Origin: Rhodocyclales bacterium | GTDB taxonomy: Bacteria > Pseudomonadota > Gammaproteobacteria > Burkholderiales > Rhodocyclaceae | Assembly: GCA_016235025.1 (NCBI GenBank) | Contig: JACRMV010000001.1 | Location: forward strand, 744,001-808,000 | Direction of reading: 5' to 3' | Length of the DNA: 64,000 nucleotides | In this document: positions 58,922 through 64,000 of the stretch, one piece after another | How positions within the stretch are numbered: position 1 is the first letter of the stretch | Layout of the letters: each line of letters begins with the position of its first letter | Position numbers and translations under genes: made by a program | The notes under the pieces: model-generated | The model's database searches: none | The model's input: only the letters and a program-made list of their open reading frames with translations | Told to the model about the DNA's origin: nothing

Positions 58922-59282
58922 AGCGCACCTCGTAGTCATTGCGAGCCAACTTCAATCGTTCATGAATCAGGTCGACATCGGTCTTGGCGGTACGGATACC
59001 GGAAGGCGATTTCTTCTGGAAGCAATGCAGCACATACACCGCCTTCGCGAACCGCACCGTATAGGCCACCCGGTAAGTATCGCCCCGATGATCCTCGACC
59101 AACTCGAATATCCCCGGCCCCTCGCCCTTCCACGGCTTTGCCGCTGGCGGCTGGCCACCCAACTGCACAACACCTAAACCGTAGCCGAAGTCGCCAACCA
59201 CGTCGCCGGGAAAATCCAGCAGATCGCGCTTGGCGGAACCAATCCAGTGCAACGGACGCTCTTGGCGGGATGGGGAACTCAT
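58905..59282 (-). CDS. Gp49-like/HigB-family toxin (RelE superfamily)
   Basis: A 125-residue protein with the Gp49-like pattern: WIGSAKRDLLDFP, then GIFELVEDHRGDTYRVAYTVRFAKAVYVLHCFQKKSPSGIRTAKTDVDLIHERLK. RelE-fold toxins cut mRNA at the ribosome. The conserved basic and aromatic residues in YRVAYT and FQKKS are present, so it may be active. It is expressed leftward from a promoter at its ATG (TATACT about 7 bases upstream). Confidence 0.9.
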   Translation of the reverse strand: MSSPSRQERPLHWIGSAKRDLLDFPGDVVGDFGYGLGVVQLGGQPPAAKPWKGEGPGIFELVEDHRGDTYRVAYTVRFAKAVYVLHCFQKKSPSGIRTAKTDVDLIHERLKLARNDYEVRYGKED

Positions 59283-59287
59283 GAGAT

Positions 59288-59310
59288 AAGTATACCGTAT
59301 TGGGTATCTT
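59288..59310 (-). promoter_or_regulatory. Operator/promoter of the HigBA-like module
   Basis: An inverted repeat ATACC-N6-GGTAT with flanking AAG/CTT surrounds the minus-strand -10 (TATACT), just upstream of the toxin ATG. The position suits antitoxin-mediated autorepression. Confidence 0.55.
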
Positions 59311-59481
59311 CAGAAAACCCCTTCGCGGTGGCAAACGGTGACCCTGTTATGATCGCATCGCTTACGGCGCAAGCCGTCCGTCGAACAGGGGCAGCCCTGG
59401 CGACACAACCTGCCGAATCGGAACATTGATCGAGCAGCCCAGCGGCCACCATCGAGTGGCCGTTGTCATTTCTGCTTTATC
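59311..59481. other. Gap between the two toxin-antitoxin modules
   Basis: No gene is recognised. It contains a hairpin CGGCCAC-N6-GTGGCCG (about 59441-59460) followed by TTGTCATTTC, a weak terminator-like structure, and a TTATGAT -10-like sequence near 59346. A small RNA is possible but unsupported. Confidence 0.3.
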
Positions 59482-59505
59482 GCCGTGTCGCCAGCGCCGA
59501 CTTTT
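59482..59505 (-). repeat. Interspersed 24-bp repeat copy left of mqsRA
   Basis: 23 of 24 bases match. It is the start of a longer 49-base repeat also found right of mqsRA. Confidence 0.92.
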
Positions 59506-59537
59506 GCTCTATCCGAGCTTCCTCGCGTACTGTCCGC
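59489..59537 (+). repeat. 49-bp direct repeat, left copy flanking mqsRA
   Basis: 46 of 49 bases match 60534-60582 in the same orientation. It begins with the repeat core CGCCAGCGCCGACTTTT and extends through TCCGAGCTTCCTCGCGTACTG. Confidence 0.85.
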
Positions 59538-59631
59538 TCCGTCAGCAAAAAGCCGCTCACGGCTCCAGCGGCTACGATGCCAGGTTGTTTCGGCCATGAA
59601 AAACAAATTCGAACTCGCTATCCCTTGCACC

Positions 59632-59672
59632 AAATTAACCAACTTGCCAAACGAAACCAAATAGGTTAATTT
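59632..59672 (+). promoter_or_regulatory. Candidate MqsA operator upstream of mqsR
   Basis: An inverted repeat AAATTAACC (59632-59640) and GGTTAATTT (59664-59672) with a 23-base centre ends 6 bases before the mqsR ATG. E. coli MqsA binds AACCT/AGGTT-type palindromes before mqsRA, so autoregulation is likely. Confidence 0.6.
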
Positions 59673-59678
59673 GACGCC

Positions 59679-59975
59679 ATGGAGAAAAGAACGCCGCACT
59701 GTCGGTTGCCAGTGATCAAAACCTTGGTCGAGGCCGGCAAGGTGCGAACCACCCATGCGGCCCGTAGCGGCGCCAACGCTTTGGGGTTCGACTATGCCGA
59801 AATGCTGGCGGTGGTGGCAGGACTCAAACCGACGGATTTTTACAAGAGCATGACCACGCACGCGGATCACACCATCTGGCAAGACGTGTATCGCCCCAGC
59901 ACAGCGGTGGGTGACGTCTACCTGAAACTGACGGTGATCGACGACGTGCTCATCGTGTCCTTCAAGGAGATATGA
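59679..59975 (+). CDS. mqsR: MqsR-type mRNA interferase toxin
   Basis: A 98-residue toxin, the same size as E. coli MqsR. It begins MEKRTPHCRLPVIKTLVEAG and has TTHAARSGANALGFDYAEMLAVVAGLKPTDFYKSMTTHADHTIWQDVYRP, then DVYLKLTVIDDVLIVSFKE. MqsR cleaves mRNA at GCU/GCA sites. The antitoxin gene overlaps by 4 bases. A repeat-flanked cassette surrounds the pair. Confidence 0.93.
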   Translation: MEKRTPHCRLPVIKTLVEAGKVRTTHAARSGANALGFDYAEMLAVVAGLKPTDFYKSMTTHADHTIWQDVYRPSTAVGDVYLKLTVIDDVLIVSFKEI

Positions 59976-60379
59976 CCATGAAATGTCCAGTTTGCGGCGC
60001 AGCGGAATTGATCCATGACACCCGCGACATGCCCTACACCTACAAGGGAGAGACCACCCTGATCCAGTCGGTGACCGGCGACTACTGCCCGGCCTGCGCG
60101 GAATCCCTGCTTGATCTGGAGGAGACGGATCGCGTCATGAAGGAGATGCGCGAGTTCTCGAAACAGGTGAATGCCGCCATCGTCGATCCGCAGTTTATCG
60201 CCGACGTGCGCAAGAAACTCAAGCTCGACCAGCGCGAGGCAGCCGAGCTTTTCGGCGGCGGCGTGAATGCCTTTTCGCGCTACGAGAACGGCAAAACCAA
60301 GCCACCCTTGGCGCTGGTGAAATTGCTCAAGGTGCTGGACCGGCACCCGGATTTGCTGAACGAGGTGCGGGCGGCTTAA
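59972..60379 (+). CDS. mqsA: MqsA-type antitoxin
   Basis: A 135-residue antitoxin with a zinc-binding N-terminal domain (MKCPVCG...DYCPACAESLL, two CPxC pairs) and a C-terminal XRE helix-turn-helix (KLKLDQREAAELFGGGVNAFSRYENGKTKPPLALVKLLKVLDRHPDLLNE), very close to E. coli MqsA. It neutralises MqsR and represses the operon. The first ATG overlaps the mqsR stop; the second ATG two codons later is equally plausible. Confidence 0.95.
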   Translation: MTMKCPVCGAAELIHDTRDMPYTYKGETTLIQSVTGDYCPACAESLLDLEETDRVMKEMREFSKQVNAAIVDPQFIADVRKKLKLDQREAAELFGGGVNAFSRYENGKTKPPLALVKLLKVLDRHPDLLNEVRAA

Positions 60380-60533
60380 CTCCTCTGCGCTCCGTCACGG
60401 GCCTTGCAATTAAACCCGCAAGCCCCGCGCCGTCGCTACCGCATCACGTACTGAACCACATCGTCACGCGATAAAGCCGCGTCACGGCTTTGTGCCTTCG
60501 GGAATCGCCTTGCTCTGCACTTCCTTCGGTCGC

Positions 60534-60582
60534 CGCCAGCGCCGACTTTTACTCTGTCCGAGCTTCCTCGCGTACTGCCCGC
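60534..60582 (+). repeat. 49-bp direct repeat, right copy flanking mqsRA
   Basis: 46 of 49 bases match 59489-59537. Its first 17 bases are the exact core of the 24-bp repeat family. Confidence 0.85.
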
Positions 60583-60599
60583 CGCCAGCACCGACTTTT
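60583..60599 (-). repeat. Repeat core copy next to the right 49-bp repeat
   Basis: 16 of 17 core bases match (CGCCAGCACCGACTTTT), directly abutting the 49-bp repeat. Confidence 0.7.
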
Positions 60600-60743
60600 C
60601 GCGACTGCCCGCACCGAAACCAGAAAAACCTACGAAACCGATTCCACCACCTTGGCGTTTCCAACCTCTACAAGCAACCCGCCCAAAGAGTTGTCCGTGC
60701 TCCTCGATAATATGAGGAAGCGGCATCGCTCGTGGCAACGATG

Positions 60744-63599
60744 TCACGAGGAATGCGTACTGCTCGCTGGCTCATTTGCGAACACTGAATCAGGTAACGG
60801 GTGGCGATGCTCTCCAGAAAACAACTTCATTGATTTCTCCAGACGGGCTTGTCCGGTATTCCAGACCAGACGATGCAGCAAACCACCTGTGGCGCGAGCG
60901 GCATCCAGTGCGCGCTCATCCTGATGCAGAAAAATCAGCAACGAAAGCGGACGCTGCAATGATCGGGTTTTGTGGAGACGCAACAATGATTCCATAAGTC
61001 GGCAAAGATCCCGGAAAGTGGTTTGGTCCATGTCCAGAGCGGGGTCATCCAGTGCCAGCACAGAATGGCGAAACCGTCCTTGGCTGATATAGCGGACCAG
61101 AAACCATGCCAGCCCCAAGGAAAGAGTCTCGGCTTTGTTGAGGACATAACGAGCCAGACGTAGCTCACCTTCGACATCCAGTACCAACCGGGCTTCCTGC
61201 TTCCCGCGCCGGCTCTCGACCTGCATCTCCAGGCCGCCCAATATCTGCCACCGTGCCGGAGTAAGGTTCATGACAAGTTCTCGCCATAGCCCGCCCAAAG
61301 TCTGCGGCAGGTGTTCATCCAGCACAGTAGCAAGTCGGTCTTTCAGCTTGCCCGTGACTTTCTTCCAGGCATCCGGGAGTTGAAATCCGGCTTCCATGTC
61401 CTTGTAGGCCGACTGTAGATGGCCGACTATGGCTGTGATCTGCTCTTCCTCGTTCTCGCCATAGCCGAACTGGGGGGGCGCTGGCAAGTGTCCGACCATA
61501 TCCATCCAAGCCAGGCAGCGACTGCGCTCCTCGGGCTTCACCAGCATGTCGTCGAAGCCAATACCAACCGGAAGATGAGGCGTCAAAGCCAGACGTACCG
61601 CCGCTTGATCGACCACGGACAGGGGGCACCGTGTCTGATCCGAAACTTGAAGCTCTTTATCCAGTGCCGTCATCTTGGACTGGATTTCGGTGTACTGCTT
61701 GCGCAGCATCGCCACCATCTCGTTGTTGGCAGTGCGTACTACCTCGACAGCGGCCAGAATACCGCCCCGATCCGAAAAATCGGTGTCGCAGGTTGGACAG
61801 CGTTGTTCTCCGGAGTCCCTCCACGGACCGCGAAGAAACTGCTGCAAGGTTTCAAAATGTCGCTCTCTTTCCCGATACAACAGACCCTGCCGTGTCAGCT
61901 TTTCTAATTCATCTGCGTGTTGCTTACGCTGAAGTTGCTTGGCTGAAATGTTCTGGTTGTCGGTGCTTGCGGGTACTACCTGTCGCTCGGTCAGCCAGCG
62001 GCCCCAAATATCCACCTTGCTAACAATATCTGCTGGCCATTCAGTGCGAATCTGCGCAACTTCTGCCAGGAACTGATCAGCCGCTTGCCGCGCCTGCCGT
62101 ACCGGCATCAGGAAGGCGCGTAGCCGTATGGCCGATTCATCTGCCGATGTGAGCTTTCCGAGACCTGCTGAAAAATCCCCCAAGCCTTGTGACCCCGATT
62201 GCATTTCTGTTGCAATCCGAGTCGCTTGCGCGGTGCGCGGGCTCCATGCCCACGTTTCCTTTTGCAGCATTGCCAACAGGTGCGCTGGTGTTGATACGAC
62301 ATCGCGCAACTGGATTTCGGCTACCTTGCCTCGCGCTGTTTCCTGCTTGGTTACAGCACCCGGCCGGTCTAGGCCCAAGCGGGTGAGCATGTTTTTCAAG
62401 TTGCCTTGAGCCTGAGTCAATTCGCCCTCTGCGTGTTCGCGCAGATCATCGGCTAGCCCCGAGAATTCGCCCAGAATTTCTGCCGCGAGGTCGCTCGCTT
62501 TCTTGTTGATGAATTTGTCCGTATCTTCTTGGGAAAGCAAATTCCCGGACAGCCTGGGCGTCCCGAGTCGATCGATGGAAAGGGAAATCTCTTCCCCGTT
62601 CAGATCGATTCTTGGTCGAGTTCCATCTTGCCCAAACGGTGCGAGATAGCGCTCCAGATATTCGCGTTCTTTCTTGGTGGTGGCGATATCCGGATCACCA
62701 AGAAAATCCTGAGCTCGTTGCGATGTGCCGCGAAGCGCGAACTCCAGCGCCTCGAACAAATTGCTCTTGCCGGTGCCGTTTGGGCCATGGATTACGGCTG
62801 CCTGAGCAACATCACCGGAAAAATTAAGGCCGACCTCTTGAATGTTGCGAAAGTCGCGGACTGAAAGTTCTCTCAATCGCTTCGGTTCGGCAGGCACCCT
62901 ATTGGGTTCTATGTCCTGATCTGGCTTCGCCCGCTCCAGTCTTGCCTCGACCTGACGCGCCAAACGATGCTCCATGGCGTCAGAAAACTGCTCGGCAAAC
63001 CCCTTCATGGCGCCGCGCACCCTTGCATCGGCACTGGACCATTGGAAGACCGTGTCGGTCGACTTCATCCCCAATACTTTGCGCGTCCGTAGCAATAGGC
63101 GCGGCAAGTCGTGGCGCTGCACAGATGAAGTCCAGTCCTTTGACTTACGAACTACGGCATCGACCGGAAGCTCTTCCATGTACGCAGTGTCGCGCCGCAG
63201 CGCGGAAACCTGTTCTTGCCAGTCCGACCCATCGACTTCGTCCACCAGCCAATGAATCATCACCCGCCAGCTCCCGTTTGGATCAGCGTCACTCTCAGCC
63301 AAACGCTGCGGCAACAGACGCGAGCGATAGGCGATGGCCTGCGCCACCTGTGCCCGAACATCTGTGCCTTCGCTCTCCTTCCCGCGCGGAACGAAACGAA
63401 GCAGAAACAGGGCAATTCCCACGTCCGGGTCGAGCAACAATCCGTGCGGGCTGGTTTCGCTGGTTGGCGAAAGGTCGTCATCTACCCAGAGCCAACCGGG
63501 CGATTGGGCTGAGTATCCGTCGGCCAAGCGGTCGAATTCCGGATAGAGAGCGTGATAGTTGCTTGCCAGGAATGCTCTGACGGCTTCAATGGCTTTCAT
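60744..63599 (-). CDS. Large SMC/Rad50-like ATPase with zinc-hook-type CxxC; possible defence protein
   Basis: A 951-residue protein. Residues 1-250 form an unrecognised N-terminal domain. From about 255 an ABC/SMC-type head begins: LRELSVRDFRNIQEVGLNF, then Walker A HGPNGTGKSNLFEALEFAL (about 271-289). A long middle region carries a C-P-T-C pair near 601-604, as in Rad50/SbcC/RloC hooks. The C-terminal half-head has a signature-like AETLSLG (about 818) and Walker B HSVLALDDPALD (about 848). It should be an ATP-driven DNA- or RNA-engaging machine. It overlaps the upstream gene by 4 bases, so they are coexpressed. Similar ATPases occur in phage-defence loci; the exact system is not identified. 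Confidence 0.8.
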   Translation of the reverse strand: MKAIEAVRAFLASNYHALYPEFDRLADGYSAQSPGWLWVDDDLSPTSETSPHGLLLDPDVGIALFLLRFVPRGKESEGTDVRAQVAQAIAYRSRLLPQRLAESDADPNGSWRVMIHWLVDEVDGSDWQEQVSALRRDTAYMEELPVDAVVRKSKDWTSSVQRHDLPRLLLRTRKVLGMKSTDTVFQWSSADARVRGAMKGFAEQFSDAMEHRLARQVEARLERAKPDQDIEPNRVPAEPKRLRELSVRDFRNIQEVGLNFSGDVAQAAVIHGPNGTGKSNLFEALEFALRGTSQRAQDFLGDPDIATTKKEREYLERYLAPFGQDGTRPRIDLNGEEISLSIDRLGTPRLSGNLLSQEDTDKFINKKASDLAAEILGEFSGLADDLREHAEGELTQAQGNLKNMLTRLGLDRPGAVTKQETARGKVAEIQLRDVVSTPAHLLAMLQKETWAWSPRTAQATRIATEMQSGSQGLGDFSAGLGKLTSADESAIRLRAFLMPVRQARQAADQFLAEVAQIRTEWPADIVSKVDIWGRWLTERQVVPASTDNQNISAKQLQRKQHADELEKLTRQGLLYRERERHFETLQQFLRGPWRDSGEQRCPTCDTDFSDRGGILAAVEVVRTANNEMVAMLRKQYTEIQSKMTALDKELQVSDQTRCPLSVVDQAAVRLALTPHLPVGIGFDDMLVKPEERSRCLAWMDMVGHLPAPPQFGYGENEEEQITAIVGHLQSAYKDMEAGFQLPDAWKKVTGKLKDRLATVLDEHLPQTLGGLWRELVMNLTPARWQILGGLEMQVESRRGKQEARLVLDVEGELRLARYVLNKAETLSLGLAWFLVRYISQGRFRHSVLALDDPALDMDQTTFRDLCRLMESLLRLHKTRSLQRPLSLLIFLHQDERALDAARATGGLLHRLVWNTGQARLEKSMKLFSGEHRHPLPDSVFANEPASSTHSS

Positions 63600-64000
63600 T
63601 GGCTCACCTCGTTCAGATCGTTGATCAGACGAATATGGCTTGGATCGGCAAAAGATGGAACGGGCATGATGGCCGACAGGCTCTGTCGCAGCGCTTCGCC
63701 GCGTTCACTGCACTCCGCGACCGATCCAATTGGCCAGACGGCAATGCGCTCCACATAGCCCAGGTTTCCACGTAACGCATCTACCATAGGGCGCAAGGCG
63801 CGCAACTCGTTCAGATCGCCCCAGCAAGGGAGGGGGATGACCAACGTGCCTGTCTCCTTATGGAACAGTCCCCCAGGAAAGCCCTCAGCATCAAAGCCCT
63901 CGCCCAAGGCAGGAATGGCGTTAAGCAAGCGGATGGCCGCTTGCAAATCGGGGCGTTCCACGTGGCGGTAGTTAAGTGGGATGTATTCATCGCGACGCTC
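63596..64000 (-). CDS. Unrecognised protein, C-terminal part (start outside window)
   Basis: The frame is open to the right edge, so at least 134 C-terminal residues are present. Visible features: YIPLNYRHVERPDLQ, then GGLFHKETGTLVIPLP, LGYVERIAVWPIGS, and SHIRLINDLNEVSQ. No family is recognised. Its stop overlaps the ATPase start (ATGA), so the two likely form one system with this gene upstream. A GTG at 63961 could be mistaken for its start, but the frame continues through it. Confidence 0.65.
   Translation of the reverse strand, partial: ERRDEYIPLNYRHVERPDLQAAIRLLNAIPALGEGFDAEGFPGGLFHKETGTLVIPLPCWGDLNELRALRPMVDALRGNLGYVERIAVWPIGSVAECSERGEALRQSLSAIMPVPSFADPSHIRLINDLNEVSQ

Larger units (their letters stand above)
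60380..60743. other. Repeat-bearing gap between mqsA and the SMC-like ATPase gene
   Basis: 364 bases without a recognised gene. It holds the right 49-bp direct repeat, and an adjacent second copy of the repeat core. The rest, including the 3' flank of the minus-strand ATPase gene, shows no clear terminator. Confidence 0.6.

Noticed and set aside
58970-59000. A further repeat copy inside the HigB-like toxin gene
   Set aside because: Only GTCTTGGCGGTACGG-type partial similarity; too few matches to count.

Overview
The window is a GC-rich, densely packed bacterial chromosome segment. Gene content and order suggest a betaproteobacterium, most likely Rhodocyclales. The pointers are divergent ppx/ppk, the dapC-dapD-pilU-dapE-prmB run, a glycine-riboswitch gcvTHP operon, and rluC divergent from rne. 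This placement is inference; no rRNA or marker tree was available.

Layout. 1-1338: end of an EAL protein overlapping an HDOD gene. 1379-5925: tandem glycine riboswitch, terminator and gcvT-gcvH-gcvP. 6010-7145: dsbA-dsbB. 7212-9680 (minus): acyl-CoA ligase directly followed by a diguanylate cyclase. 9772-13438: ppx and ppk divergent around a Pho-box-like site. 13472-16380 (minus): rluC, HAD phosphatase, Rieske protein, S49 peptidase. 16381-19604: long leader, rne, terminator. 19742-24368: corA, uvrB, an aromatic/aspartate aminotransferase and tRNA-Asn. 24614-25975: chrA. 26031-33574 (minus): fatty-acid uptake and beta-oxidation genes (fadE, fadL, fadB-like, thiolase). 33737-35405: FAD reductase and a Cys-repeat secreted protein. 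35611-43972: molybdenum cofactor genes in two convergent blocks (moaA-moeA; dinG, ATP-grasp, mobB, moeA2, moaD, moaE) meeting at a 146-bp MITE-like element. 44077-46540: katG behind an OxyR-type site. 46545-49461 (minus): secretin-like protein, alpha/beta hydrolase, deoxyribosyltransferase-like protein, and an internally deleted dienelactone hydrolase. 49583-55168: dapC, dapD, pilU, dapE, prmB, ferredoxin. 55178-58368: def, mtnP, typA. 58369-64000: accessory region with two type II toxin-antitoxin modules (HigBA-like and MqsRA) and a large SMC/Rad50-like ATPase co-oriented with a gene cut by the window edge, which is a candidate defence locus.

The most unusual signal is a 24-bp interspersed repeat (12-base half GCCGTCTCGCCA, then half GCGCCGACTTTT) seen about 23 times in both orientations. 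It lies between genes and also inside genes, where it is read in frame as KVGAGxTA, SPAPTF or RRxASADF-type peptides in several unrelated proteins. A 49-bp extended version flanks mqsRA as direct repeats. Coordinates of short sites were read by eye and may be off by one or two bases.
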